The notes under the pieces: model-generated
Seen by the model: the letters and a program-made list of their open reading frames with translations, nothing else
The model's database searches: none
Told to the model about the DNA's origin: nothing
Assembly: GCA_000711775.1 (NCBI GenBank)
Contig: ARYC01000414.1
Coordinates: 1 to 64,000, forward strand
Source: Oxytricha trifallax
Lineage: Eukaryota > Ciliophora > Spirotrichea > Sporadotrichida > Oxytrichidae
Reading direction: 5' to 3'
DNA: 64,000 bases
Part shown: positions 26,801 to 39,984 of the stretch, piece after piece
How positions within the stretch are numbered: the stretch's first letter is position 1
How the letters are laid out: every line of letters starts with the position of its first letter
Program-made: the position numbers and the translations under genes

Positions 26801-29800
26801 TTTAATGATCCAGGATCACCCCTTTTCCCTCATCTAACTTTAACAGTGACTCAATTTGCTATCCATTACTAAACTCCTGCACTTAGCCCCTTTCTAAATC
26901 TTGATTAGGCACTAATCTACCTTTCATTTACTCCTAGTCTTATCTAATCTAGATTTGAATGTCATGGTTCGTATAGTAATCTATAAAGAGTGAGTGTTGT
27001 TACTCGGGTTTTAAGTAAAATTTATCTTTTTAATGGCCAGTCAGTCTATCTCTTATCAAAACAATATACTCAAGCTTTGAATGATTTGAAATTATATATG
27101 GAGTTCTTATAATCAAAATTTTTCTTAATTTTTCCAGCTTGACACCGTATAAAACTTCATCATCATAATGGATTAACTCGTATTTACCCCTGCTTTAAAA
27201 TAACTATATAATAAAATAGGATTTATATTAAAAATTATGATATTGAATGTTAATTTATATAAAGCTCTTTTTGGATTTAGCTGAGTCTCTCACCAAGAAT
27301 GAAGATTAGTCTTAACCCTAGGTTGCATTATTTTCTTCATCTTGATAAGGTACTAGCACCCTTTTGTTTGACATAATTTTATTTAGGTCAATGTTTGTTA
27401 TTGGTTAGAAATTATCAAACATTATGTTGACTAGTTGCTAATGCAAAAAATGAAAATTAAAAAATTGATACTTTAAGAAATAATTACTGTTTCTAGTTAT
27501 TATAAAGTTAAATACTAATTCATTAAAGATATATAACTGTGTCTTTAAGTAAGTGTCGTTTGAATTACTCAATCTGCGAGAAGTTATAATAATAATCTTT
27601 AGAGTTTCAGAAATAATATTAGAAAAATTAAATGTAGGAATTACTATGATTTTAAAAGGTTATTTAATTTAGTTAAGTATATTTTGAAATTTTGAAAATC
27701 AAATGCTAATTATGAATAATTGTTTTTCTTTTGCATTTTACTAAGGTCAACTGTACCATGCCTACTTTGTAGGTTCTTAATGCTTTATGAACCATTTCTT
27801 TGTTTTCTATTTTGCTTATTATTTAATAACTCTGTAGCTTCCTTTTCATAGTCTATAGCATAGTCTACTTCTTCTTAGGGATCTATATCATAGATGTTTT
27901 AGGATGTTCGATTGTTCAACACAGAATTCGCAATATCCTCTTATGAGTCAATTCTTTGCACAAAGTCTGTTCTTGCTATACTGAGCTTGTAATTAGTTAA
28001 ATTTCTAATTGAGTATGGCGTAACTTTCTCGATGTTGTCGAAATACTAACGACTTTGCTACTTAGTTCTTCTAACATCTTCTCTCTCCTCCATAAACATG
28101 CTCTCAGTTAAGTTCTCAAATTCTTGATTAATGCTGCCTGTATTACTACTGCTATTATTTTCTTTATTCTCTTCAACGTTGTTAGAGATTTTAGAGCTTA
28201 ATAATCTTTGACGCATCTATAAGTCTTCATATTGATAAGGTGGTGTCTCCATCCAAGAGTTATAAGTGCTGATTAAACTTTCCAAGCAGCTTTCAGTGAA
28301 ATTGATGTTAATTGGCTTCGGAAACTCTACTTTCATTAAGTGCTATTGGCCAGCTACATTTTAAAGGCAAGTTACTTCAAAATTTTCAATAAAAGGCTCC
28401 CAATCCCCTAACAGAGCATTGTAATAGTTTGCTCTAAGTTTCTTAAGCTTGATCTCAGTTTGAGAAGACTCACAGACTTACTCAGTTTCCATTTAGATGT
28501 TGGGTATATCAATATCAAGGATAGGGCAAAAAGCATTGTCATAATCGTTAATGAATAACTAAAAGTGAATAACTAATTAATATTAAAAATCTTACAATTT
28601 GAATTCCATCTGACTTTATTGTAGACTTTTACATAAAAATATTTTCAAGGCAATTTTTTAGGACTTTTCCTAATAAATTAATTATAAGGCTTTTATTAAA
28701 AACTAATGTAATTTATCCCCCAAAATTCTTATACTCAACTCTTTATTATGGTTATACTTCTGAATCAATTCTTTCTATTTCTTTTTGAATTTCTTTGTTT
28801 ATACTTTTCACATCAATTGCATTCAAAGGCGTTGCATACTTGCTTTCTTCAGCTTAGTCATTTTAAACATATATTTTGTAAATTTTTCTCATGAGCACTA
28901 TAAAACAACTCTGATTTTGCATCTTAAAATTCATCCTCATCATCTTGATCGTTATGATGGCTGATATATCTCGACCTTCCAGATTTTCTTTCTTCTTGAA
29001 ATATTTGCTTCATGTTTTTAGTAGAGCCTTAAAAATTGTAAGATTTGGTGTTATACTGATAGAATGGAGATAATGGTTGGTTTAACTTCCTCTTTTTTGA
29101 TACAGAGGCACTGCCTTCAAATTATATAAATAAGCAATAAAAATCAAAGAAGTGCTAGATGTTTTTTGTTTAGTTCATACTCTCTGATTACTCTTTATCT
29201 TCTCTATAATTACTTTTAGAATAAACTGTTTTGAAGTGCTCAGAAATGTTGTTGTTACTATAGAGAAGATAAAAAAATTATGACTACACAATAATAAATG
29301 CATTCATATATTCTTATAATCATAAATTTGTTTTAAATTATTCAGTTTTGCAATATTAAATTGGGTTTTTCCATAAAAAGTCTTTTGATTTTGCTTAGCT
29401 TTGATTGTTTATTTAGTCTTGAAATTTTGATGAGTAACTGACGTATATTTATGCGCTAAGCTAGAAAATGCTTTTGTTGTACTTCTAAGTCTTTGAATTT
29501 ATTAAGCTAATGACTGATCATATTACTACTGAATATTCTAGAATATCTCTTCAAATTTGTCTTAATCTTCACTTTGATCTATCATTTGATCATTGAAAAG
29601 AAAAACAAAAACTCATAATATAAAATTGCTTTCGTCTACCTCGTCTATGACTATTCCGAAATCTTACTTAATAGTTTTACTCCTGTCAAACTTGTCTTGC
29701 ATTGATATCATTTTATCATCAAGTCCTTGTCTGTTTACATATTCATTTATTTTATCAAGTTTCTACATATATTCCTTGCTAACATTCTCATTTAAAAAAT

Positions 29801-32800
29801 ATTATGCTATAGAGATTTGCAAAAGTAATGATCTGATACAGTAAGTTTAATTAAATACTATACAAAAATATTTAGATTTATAAATTAATATAAATTCCAA
29901 AATTCCTAATCCCTTAAAGATATAATGAAATAATAAACATGAATTTTATCATTAATTGAATTTATCTATTTCTTCATATCTTATAATTAGATTTTAATTA
30001 AACTTTAAATTAGGGAAAATTTTCAAAAACTTTGTAACAATATCAACCTTAATAAAATTTATTAAAAATAAATGTTTTTTATTAAATAATTTTTCAATAT
30101 TTTCAACTTTACATTATTCTAAATGATATATTAAAGTAGCATTAATATATAATTTTTTTATTTAAATAGTAAATATAAAAAGTGTAAATCTTGTAAAGAC
30201 ATTTTCATCTTGACTCTCTCAAGTTTAATTTCACTCTCCGACAATACCCCAAATATCAAATTATCAACGATGTTTGGTTTCTTAGGACCAGCTCTATTCG
30301 AGTCTAATTCTAATGTTGATGAATAACTTAATTTAAATGGGGTTAATAATTGCCTTTTTTTAATCTTCATAAAGTCATCTATGATATTTAATTGACTTGG
30401 GGAGCATACAAATGGACAAATATCTCTCATTAAAACATTCATACTCCAGACATATTTGTTTTCTACAATTTAGAGATTCTTCTCGAAATTATTCTAGAGC
30501 TCAAAATCCTCATCTTCGAGTTTAATATTAATGTTATTTAGCTCATTGAGGATGTTTTTAATTATTTGATTCTTTCTGGCTTTCACATTTTCTTTCTTAA
30601 GTTCAAAGAAGATCTTACCTTAAATGCAAATAGTCTTTAGTCCTGGTTTATTCTACAGACAAATCAAAGAATCTTATAAGTCAACAGAAAAATCCATTTT
30701 AGTGAGAAGCGTAGAGTAAAATAAAATTTTCATTAAAAAAAAACTTATTTATTTTAAAATAAAATTCAGTAATAAAATTCAATTTATTTGAAGCGTTAAC
30801 TAGGTAAATTTAAGTGAATTTATGGTTTCAATTTTCCTAAATCTTTGAGTGAAAAACATACTTTTAAATCAGTTTTACTATTTAATGTGGTTCTTTTTTT
30901 ATTTAAATGGGAATCTAAAAAATATTGTAATAAAAAACTTCAACCTCTCTTCCATTTTTTGACTATCTTCAGGGTCAAAGTTATATGAGCTTGGAATATC
31001 AATAGAGTTTTCTTCGTATTGTGGAAAGGAGTTTAAGAAAAAATAGTAAACCATCATCAACACATTTGGTTTTATTGTAATTTTTAATCCTGAGATCCCT
31101 ACTTTGATATCTTTTTCTCCAAGACCATTTGTTGTCATATTTACAATTACTTAATTTAAAAATAAAAGTTCCTAATCTTTATGTTTAAAATGACATTTAG
31201 AGTGCAGACATTTGTTTTTTATGGATTTTCGATTACAATTAAACTTACCATTTTCAATAAAAATTCGAGGACAACTCATTTATATTTTGAATTTTTTAGC
31301 TTATAAAAACCAAATGTTGGAATTAATTCTCGTGGAGACCTATATCAAGTATACATTTTAAAAAATATTTTGATCATATAAATCAATTAAATTATTTGTA
31401 GTTAAATAATTTACACCAACTATAAAACTTAATTTGCTTTCTAATAAATAAAATAATTCTTTTTAGTGATATGAGGTGACTAAAATACTTCGTTTTACTA
31501 CTATCTCAAGATTATAGGCATGACTACATAATTGTTGCTATTAATTTTAATGTCTTCATTAAAATTGACATTTTTGTGATTTGCAAACTTTGCAGTCTAC
31601 CTTGGAATTTAATGACTTTCTGAGATAAAGAAATTTTCAATCTTAATGAGCATTTCATTCTTGAAATCCATGTATTTAATCATATTAATTCCAAAATTAT
31701 CTAGTGATAACTAAGAGAGGGGAGAATCATCCAAATGTTTAAGACCTAAATTTAGAGTTGAGAATTTAAGTTTTATTCTCATCCCAATAACCCCTACTAA
31801 TTGCTTAAAATAGTCTTCCATATTTTAATGTCTTATAAAGTAATATTCTTTGGGCAACATATCTTAGAAATTCATGTTCAAATCCATACACCTAAGAATT
31901 CCAGTATAAACTGTCTAATTGAAACTCAAATCAACTGGATCAAAATTTATGAAAATATGTGAAGCCTACTCTATCAATAAAGGATCGGCTCTTTAAAGAA
32001 GTTCAGAGTGAGATAACTTCTCAAATAAAACTTTAATTGAAAATGGTTCCTAAGTTATGTAACTCTTTTCTCCAAATTTTATTTGAACATTTTCACAGCC
32101 TATCCTAAAACATTAAACTAGCAACTTCTTCTCTGGATTAATAGTTATTCTTTTTGCTTTTTATATTAATACTTAGGTTACATGCAAATTTTAAAGGGTA
32201 AGATATAGATAGTTTTAGCTATCAGGTCTATCTGGAATTTTGACACTCATATCTTAAATTGAGATGTTCATTTCAATGATTTCTTTAATTTATTAGAGAT
32301 CAGGTATTTTCTTAAGTGTGTCTCTTCTTATAGTTCTTTTCTGATTCATTTAATCGTATTGGGCTTTATAGTCTATATAAGGATCAGTTTATGTCAAAGA
32401 ACTTATAAATTGCTCAAAGAAATATTGATAAAGCCTCATCACAGATTCTTAGAAGTATTCTATAGTCAGAGGCTTGATTTTCATTGTTATTCTTGAAGAA
32501 AACCCTTCTTTTCTTAGCTCACATTATTTCCCTTCAAAAGAGAGAAAACTGAACATTAGGCCAAACTAGCTTTCATCCTCATTTCTTATACTAACAAATT
32601 CTCTAAGCTGTAGTTTGTAGTTTTATGGATTTTAAAGGAAAAGTCGTGGGTTAATCGTGTATGGATAGCCTGTCATATCATATATAATCATGTCTTTTAA
32701 GTTAGTCGAGAAAGTAAAGTGATCTGATTTCGTTTCATAGATTATTTCCAGAAAATTAGACTCTAATCTGTAGAGATCCATGTGATAGTTTTGATGCAGC

Positions 32801-35800
32801 ATAGTTATAGAAATATTTTTCATTTTCACATTGATTAAAGATAAAGTTTCTTTGTTTGACTTGCATGAATACTAATGATTTTAGTTTTAAGGTTAAGATT
32901 CTTATGATAAGGAGTGATAAGAAATATTTTCTGGGAATTCTTCATCAATTTACTGTTAACTAATTTGTTCTATTCTTTGAGTTATACTTTGATGAGAAAG
33001 CTTTAAATCTTTTTCACTTTTTGTAAACTTAAGAAACTTCAAAACTTAGTTGAAAGTTTCTGGTTGAAACTTGACATTTATAATTCAATTAAATAGTGTA
33101 AAACTCAAATCTTATTTATAAGTTATCTATCTGTATATCAATCTTTGAATCAACCATTTCGTATTTCGGATGATTTTTCTGAATAGATACCATTTTTATA
33201 TCTAAGGCATTCGGATTTCCAGTTTTTGTGGTGATATTATTAAATCTATTCTGGCTAATTAAACTTGAGTTGACAATCATAGTTAAATCAATTAGTGAGA
33301 TTTCATGGACAGTCAAATGTATTTCTTTCATAGCTTTTCTTGTAACATTTATCACAGTCATTTATTTGAATTAGAGCAAGACCCAATCTTAGTAGTACTT
33401 GATCTCATCTATCAATACAGTTTTAAATAGAGGCATCTCAAATTACAGAGATATTTAAGGGGTTTCGTGGTTTACTGTTTTCTTTTTCCTGAGTGATTTT
33501 TAATCTTTAGATTGAATGTTAGAGTGAATTTCCAAAGTGTTTTGGTACTCTTCATCCTCAATTCTAATCTCATTTATTCTTTATCTTGTACTGAAAACCC
33601 ATTCTTAAAGGATATTAAATATTTAATGAGCAAAATTTTATATTTCTTGTTGGGAATAATAGGACGCATTCTCCAAATCTTGATGAAATAACTAAATTAT
33701 CAAATGTAGTAATTAATGTTACATTAAACATATATAAATAGTGTGTAGAATTTTTAAAGTCTAAAATTATTCTAGGCACCAACATCAGCTCGATCGATTT
33801 CTATGTGAGCCCCTCTTAAATAAAAGTAAGCTGCAGGCATCTTTTGATTAGAATATATAAGGGCTAATATTAACTTAAAATACATTTCTAATAATTTTTT
33901 CATACAATAAGCAATTATCACTCCTAAGAATCCTTGTAAAAGTACAAATAATTTCCAGACAATATACTATAGTAATTCTCCCATATTTTAGTAGGATCCA
34001 ATCTCTTTGTAACAGTTCCAATTTTCTTAGCATTTCTCAAGACTTACAACTTAGACTCAATTAAATATTCATCTTACTAACTTTAGTCTTCTAACTCTTT
34101 CTGAATTTGGAATATTTTAGAGATGTTTACTAATTTATTATAGATTTAATGAGTTAAGTTAATTTTAAGATCAGAAGTTGTACAGTTTAAGATAACTTTG
34201 GGTTTTAAATCAAGTTCTGCTTTTTATTCTTCAGTCACCATCAAAAGCCTGGCTTTCTTCTACTTTATTTGAATATTTTATAGAAAAATAAAAAGTGAAA
34301 GTAATATTTGCAAATTATATAATAAAGATAAATAAAGATTGAGATTGGGTTTATTAATTCAAATAATAATATTAATGAAATGAATATTTTTCATATTTAA
34401 AAGATAAAAAACTTGAATTTTAATTTAGTCTCTCTTTATACCATGAATATAATTATAAATTTTATTGCAGATCATAATAAATAATTAAAGACACAATTAG
34501 AATTATTGAAATATTATATTATATCTTCATAGAAATATTATAATTTATAGAAAATTAAAAAATATTTACACATATAAAAAGTGTTTATAAATATTACATT
34601 TCATCCAGCAATCTTCTAAAACTGAAAACACTAATTCATCCTACTCTTTTAATACAGTTTTCTCCCTAAAATTCCTTAAATTTTATAAATTTTGCAGCCA
34701 CAAGCCAAAAGTTGAATAGTATTACATCCTTATAGAATCAATCAAAAGCTCAAATCTTTCATATTCTTATATAGTAGAATATATCATATTTTCACTCGAT
34801 AACACCTATAAATCTCCAAGTCTTAATACCCAAACTGGCTTTAATTAATCAGAATCCCCACTTAAAGGCAAAATTAAAACTGGAGAAGCAATGTTTATTC
34901 TGAATCGATTGGCCTTCTTATAAATCAAGAAATAGACTTAGTTGGAAGTAGCTTCTCTTAAGTCTTCAATAGCATCGATCGCCACACTTTGTTGAGATTC
35001 ATTGATGTTGAGCTAAGATATTATGTTGACTCTCCTCATAAACTCTTTATTGTATATCATTACAAAAGGATTCTATAAAAGTTAAGAATCGAGTATCTTA
35101 CAGTAGTCAAGTTGACGTCATATTCAATGTTTCTTAAGTCTTCAGGCTTGCATCTAACTTTAAGTCTGAGCTGCTCTTCGAGACTTTAGGGAAAAATCTT
35201 TTTATTGCTGAGTATCACAGATTCCTAAATCTCATATCCACCATCTAGCTAATCTCTTTGAAAGAGCTCAACTCCTAAATCTGATATAGAAACCTCCATA
35301 TCGAAAGAGGTTTCTTAAAAGGATTAAGATTTAAAGAGTAAAAGCAAATCTCTTTAAAAGAAACTTATTCCTTCCACGATATTCTGATCGTTTATAAAAC
35401 CCATGTTTATTGAGACTTCTTTAATGCCAAGAGATAAGTTGGTGTGCATAATTTTGTTATTAATATCCACAGGCAAATCATTAATTTCTTTCTCTAGTTC
35501 TTGAATCTCTTCTTCGGTAAGGATAACTTAAGTTTATTCTGCTGGAGTCTCACCAAATAGCCAGTTTGAAAAGCCCTGACCCTAACTTTAAGTTTACTGT
35601 ATTTTTACTTCAGGCTCAATAATCTGTTTTACCCACTCTTTAATTTGATAGAAGTCTACTGACATTAGAGTATACCTGAAAGCATCGAAGTCAACCTGCT
35701 TAAGTTACTTGTTTTGACAACTGTTTTTAAAGTAAATTTTGAAGGATTTGATAAAACCTAGCCTTATTTCAGCAAGTTTAGATTTGGAAATTGAGAATTC

Positions 35801-37038
35801 CTTTAATGATCCATTTTTAGCTCGATTACTTTTCTTGATGCAATTATAAGCATACCTCCACCATTCTTTGGCATTTGATTTATCTATCTTATCGCGTAGA
35901 GGTCTTAGAAATTTAAATTTCCTTGTTTTAATTCTATTATGATTATTTAATTTTTTAATTCACTTACAAGTAATTTTAGACCTTTCTGTACTCAGAAACA
36001 AGCTCAAAGCTTTTTAGCAAGCATTTTAACTATGATTTTAAAATTGTGATATTAATGTAGTCCAAATTTATGGATAAGTTCGCTTTTTTATTTGGCTTTG
36101 TCTGGTATTCCATTTTAATGATTAAATTCACTATAAATAATTTAGTATTACAGATAACTTACTTGGGCTTAGCATGAACTGTAAATGACCATCATCATTC
36201 TATACTATAGCTGACATCAATTGAATCCTTTTTAGCTAGTCATCTGTCTACTAGTGAACAATCATGCTATCATTTGGATTCAAGTATAGCCCAAATCCCT
36301 CTATTTTTAGAAGTTTAAATAAGTTTTATCCTGCTCCACTCTAAGTTCTATCAACAAATTTCCTAATCCATTAGTTATTAGTTGTTTAGACCTCTAAAAG
36401 CTTCAAACATATTCCAAAGTTATATTGTTATTGACTGGTGAAATGATCTTCAAATCTGATATGTACGTCTTAAATAGTTATTTGCAAATTATCGACTACT
36501 TTTGTAGCTAGTTTTTCAAGATAACCTTGATTTTCATCCTTCTACAATTTGCTTTTTATATCAGTAATTGCAGCTAGAAGTTTTTCTTCAAGATAGGCCT
36601 GATCGAAAATATCTATAACCTACCAGTCTTACTACTTTTATGGGGATATGATCAGATTTAAACCTTAAATATGAACTTCTACAGGAGAGCTTCCAATCGT
36701 CAGCCATGGAATTCTAATCTAAAGTTTATGTGTTAAAATTACTTATGACTTAGTTTATGTTTTAATTTTATGAAATATAAATAAATCCCTTGAGTATTTA
36801 ATTACCTCCAGATGATTTATGATTCCAAGTTCAATTTTAATGGGTAGATTAAGCTTTAGTAAAGCGTCTTCCTTCAATTTTACTTAATCAAGATTTAAAT
36901 TTGCTTGCGTCATCTAAATTTAAGTATTAAAGTGGAATCTCTTTAATTTACTCCAAATGAGAACTAGTTTTAGTCTAGTCCCTCTATATACGCTCCCAGC
37001 TTTTGTTTGATAACTCTTTCGAGATACTTTTCAAACAT
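20819..37038 (-). CDS. VPS13: VPS13-family bridge-like lipid-transfer protein
   Basis: ATG 37038 begins MFEKYLERVIKQKLG, the chorein N-terminus. GT..AG introns at 36914-36951 and 36719-36805 connect it to LDQVKLKEDALLKLNLPIK and IRIPW. Coding blocks continue over about 16 kb: 34.6-37.0 kb, 31.5-33.6 kb, 30.2-31.1 kb, 27.7-29.0 kb, a VAB/SHR-BD beta domain at 25.2-27.4 kb (PKYVLVNNMKSPICVAQSG), and the C-terminal region below 23.25 kb with the ATG2_C-like repeat (YSGITGVFIRP, YSGISGVFLKP). The last exon ends at TGA 20819-20821. The C-terminal PH-like part (FLIICEEHLILMDARQKAVWW) is visible. VPS13 proteins form hydrophobic channels that move lipids at membrane contact sites. AT-rich gaps between blocks are introns or IESs that I could only partly resolve; single-gene continuity is inferred from domain order and strand. 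Confidence 0.9.
22113..22748. mobile_element. Foldback palindrome (copy 1) acting as an IES in VPS13
   Basis: A 628-bp near-perfect inverted repeat (22121-22748) has arms of about 295 bp and a loop of about 30 bp near 22420-22450. It starts GGCTATGGGGAAGC and ends with the complement, with C7 and G7 runs near the two tips. It is flanked by the 8-bp direct repeat ATTCTTTT (22113-22120 and 22749-22756). Deleting one repeat plus the palindrome joins TIASQQKR to IYINSCFFSALE in the VPS13 frame. No coding capacity is evident. The 8-bp duplication could be a transposon target-site duplication, an IES pointer, or both. It shares inner sequence with the element at 63387. Confidence 0.88.
23280..25180. 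other. Long AT-rich non-coding segment within VPS13
   Basis: About 1.9 kb without a credible frame on either strand separates the VAB-domain block from the C-terminal block of VPS13. It contains a 261-bp inverted-repeat element (24261-24521) and otherwise only AT-rich sequence. It is either a composite IES or an intron carrying transposon debris; the exact joining points were not determined. Confidence 0.6.
24261..24521. mobile_element. Small non-autonomous element with C4-tipped inverted repeats
   Basis: Terminal inverted repeats of about 75 bp and roughly 80% identity begin AAACCCC and end GGGGTTT, and share an internal GAATGAAGATTGG block. The ends are flanked by TA on both sides (24259-24260 and 24522-24523). 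The C4A-like tips recall the TBE end at 1122-1138, and the following bases are weakly similar, but there is no transposase. I read it as a MITE, perhaps TBE- or Tc1-derived; that relationship is inference. Confidence 0.65.
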
Positions 37039-37663
37039 CTTCAATAATATTATAATTAATTGGCATTATTATTTATTAAATATCCTTCTCAGATTTTCAA
37101 TATTTATTATCAATCTTTAATATCTATATGTGAATTTTAAATAGGATGGAAATTTAATGGGATATAAGCAATTTTTTGAAATAAAACTGATATAGAATAT
37201 AGTGCTATAACGATATTTGAAATATTAAATAATGTATGTGATTATTGTTTTAGTTGAAATAAATTTCATATTTATATGGTATTGAGAGCCCCATTTTAAT
37301 TGACTATATGTGTTATTTTAAGCATAATTATATTTTAGTAAATCAAATTAGAATAAATATCATCTAATTAGGATAAGATCTATTAAATATTATCAAACAT
37401 AGTAAAAAGAAAAGGAAGGGAGAGAAATAAGTATGTTTAAACTTTATATATTTTATATTTTTGCTTAAATATTATAAATATTAAGGTAAAATTAATAATT
37501 CAATTTATTATATGATTACTTAACTCTATAACTATTTATAAAATTTTTTATAAGAAAAGTAAACATTGCTTGAATATATTTTGGCAAAGTTTAGATTTTA
37601 ATGATTTTATATACAACGAAAATAATATAATGTTTGGGTAGAGTATTTATCTTAAAAGAAAAT
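37039..37663. other. AT-rich divergent intergenic region
   Basis: This 625-bp gap lies between the VPS13 start and the HAD phosphatase start on opposite strands, so it should hold both promoters. Nothing beyond A/T-rich sequence and scattered short repeats was recognised. Confidence 0.5.
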
Positions 37664-39521
37664 ATGGAAACATTGAGCGTTTAAAAACAATAAAAACCAA
37701 TTGAGAAGAGAGGAAGCGGAAATTTATAGTATGCCCTTGACGCATCTCCCAGTCTGAATTTAGATTAATATTTTAATATTTATATAAAATAAATAATACA
37801 AATCAGTTTTGCTTTAACCATATTTAGGTTAGCGCATCTTACTATGTTTTCTAATTTCTAAGAATAGGGATTTTCTTTTCTAAATTATTATAATTCAAAT
37901 TAGTCTTTAATTATTTATTCAATAAATAATTAAAGATCAATATGGGCCATCTTCACAAAACGGATAATTAATTTAGAAACGTGGTTCATTTAAGATGTAA
38001 AAGACAAGCAGCTTTTCAAAGAAATCAAGTGCGTCTCGCAGCAGAGATTTTGATTAAGACGCCAAATTTTTATACAGATATTATCAAGCAATATATTGAT
38101 ATATATATGAAACAAGTTTTTGATATTTCAGGGATTAAATCTAATGTATTCTAAATCAATATATTAAATAAATTAAAAAGTTATTGTATATAAATAAACG
38201 CAGAAGATAGTTAGCCAAAGAAACAAGAAGGTGATGATAAATCTTATCTGTACAGATTGTTAGCAGATTTTGATCGCAAGAAAAATTACGAAGAAACTGT
38301 CATTAAGATCATGAAAATTTTATAATAATTTCTTAATTAATTTTTCCATTTTCACCTACCATTTAATATTAGTTTATATGAATGAGATGCCAGTTAGCAA
38401 AATTAAAGAGGCAGATGGTTGCGACACATTTGGCGAGCAATATCCTAATAATACCAAACATAAGCGCACGATATTTTTGGATCTAGACGACACCCTGGTA
38501 TATGTTACAATTATAAGAATACTGCATGCAAACTTGGTCAGCTATGAGATTGAACATTAAAACGCAACAGGCAGATTATTTATATGTTAAGGATGTTTTT
38601 ATACTCAATATAAATTAAATATAAAAATACCTAGATAGATGAAGGTAATGAGCATTTTCGATATTCTATTTTTTTTAAATAAATAAAATTTAACCTTATT
38701 TTCATTTAGATGTTTGCTTACTTGCGACCAGGCATATATACCTTCTTAGATACACTTTCAGAGCATTTTGAGATTGTTCTCTTCAATAATATTTTTCTAT
38801 AACTTTATTATATTAATAATCAAAGAAACTAATGCTTTATTATGTATTTCAAATAATGGAAACCAGGAATATACAGAGAATTTAGTAAAGCTAATATTGG
38901 ATAACTCACCCAGTGGGCGCAGAGACTATTTTTCATATGTGATTAGTAAAGATAAATGCAGTATAAATGACTCGGGGCATGAAATTAAAAATATCGAGCA
39001 TTTCTGTAATTTCGACTCAAATCGTGAGATCAGTGACTGCCTCATAGTTGACAATAACATCTACTCCTTCCAGAAATAATATTAAATCATTATATCTTAT
39101 TAAAACACTTGACAAACGGACTACTTATAGATAAATTCGAGGGGAACGACAAGGATGACTGGCTTGAAATCATGTAGACATACATCATTAACAAATTCAC
39201 TGGAGATAACTCGATAGTTGACGTTAGAAAGACTATAAGTGCATATTTATTTCTTTATAACTACTAGAAATTAATGATAAAAATATTATTTGATGTGGGC
39301 AAGTTCGTTAATATAGATTTTGATATAAATTATAGAAACTCTAAATATCTTGGAATAAAACCAGCTAACTATATAAGTACAGATTTATGCAAAAAATTAT
39401 TATGTCAAAAAGCAATTTTCATTATTAAATAATAAAAATATGATTTTGGGTTTGAAAATATAGTGAGCAATACAAGGACATCCATGATAAGATAGATGAT
39501 GAATAAAAATTTAATTGTTGA
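37664..39521 (+). CDS. FCP1/NIF-type HAD phosphatase
   Basis: ATG 37664 begins METLSVQKQQKPIEK. After a Ser/Lys-rich N-terminal region, the HAD core shows FLDLDDTL (the DxDx(T/V) nucleophile motif), LRPGIYTFLDTL and SEHFEIVLF, and CLIVDNN. This is the order seen in CTD/SCP-like (NLI-interacting factor) phosphatases, which dephosphorylate RNA polymerase II CTD or other phosphoserine proteins. Removing six IESs (37767-37938, 38088-38199, 38311-38377, 38785-38851, 39074-39102 and 39238-39461) and one intron (38645-38709) leaves one 373-residue frame ending DDEQKFNC at TGA 39519-39521. The stretch around 38478-38640 is poorly conserved and could hide one more in-frame insert. The substrate cannot be inferred. 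Confidence 0.88.
37767..37938. other. IES, 172 bp, pointer AATAT
   Basis: AATAT at 37767-37771 recurs at 37939-37943. Excision joins SLNLDQ to YGPSSQNGQ. It also shows that the ATG at 37942 is not the gene start. Confidence 0.78.
38088..38199. other. IES, 112 bp, pointer GCA
   Basis: GCA at 38088-38090 recurs at 38200-38202. Excision joins LYRYYQA to EDSQPKKQEG in frame. A longer 9-bp repeat (CAATATATT) inside the same stretch gives a different join that does not restore the frame alone, so these boundaries are less certain than the others. Confidence 0.6.
38311..38377. other. IES, 67 bp, pointer ATGAA
   Basis: ATGAA at 38311-38315 recurs at 38378-38382. Excision joins ETVIKIM to NEMPVSKIKEAD just upstream of the HAD nucleophile motif. 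Confidence 0.8.
38785..38851. other. IES, 67 bp, pointer AATAAT
   Basis: AATAAT at 38785-38790 recurs at 38852-38857. Excision joins HFEIVLFNN to GNQEYTENLVKLI within the HAD fold. Confidence 0.83.
39074..39102. other. Probable IES, 29 bp, pointer AAA
   Basis: AAA bounds both ends (39074 and 39103), in an A-rich context that makes the exact cut ambiguous. Excision joins NNIYSFQK to HLTNGLLIDKFEGN in frame. Confidence 0.6.
39238..39461. other. IES, 224 bp, pointer AGTG
   Basis: AGTG at 39238-39241 recurs at 39462-39465. Excision joins VDVRKTIS to EQYKDIHDKIDDEQ and brings in the natural TGA at 39519. Confidence 0.8.
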
Positions 39522-39984
39522 GGCTTTACTGCAGGAAGATAACAATAAATAAAATCACGACTACAAATAAAATACAATGATTAATTACAAAAATATAAGA
39601 AACAATGTTTATTATTTTTTATAGACTAGTGAGAGATTATTTTGATGTTTCATAGTTAAAAATATAATTAACCTCTAGACTACTATCCGATAAGTCAAAG
39701 TTTGAAGAATTAACTTTTATATTTTAGTAATTTATCACAATTAAACAGCTCTTAATATTAATTTCTGAAAGATTATTGTAAAATTAATTTTTTAGGGAAT
39801 AAAATTATGTTTATGTATAATCTGACTAGCTAATTTTTAACCATAGTTAATAAAACTTGGCTTATTTCTTGTTAACTAAGAATTGAAAACTATTTTGACA
39901 ATATTTAAATAATTAATGAAATTCCAACCTCGTAGAATTAATCATTATATGTTCCTTCATGTCCCCTGCATTATTACGCTTTTC
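39522..39984. other. Convergent intergenic region
   Basis: This is AT-rich sequence between the 3' ends of the HAD phosphatase and the twin-CX9C gene. No coding frame, hairpin or repeat stood out. Confidence 0.5.

Noticed and set aside
38086-38165. Alternative IES bounded by the 9-bp repeat CAATATATT
   Set aside because: Excision there leaves the wrong frame downstream; the GCA-bounded insert gives the correct one.
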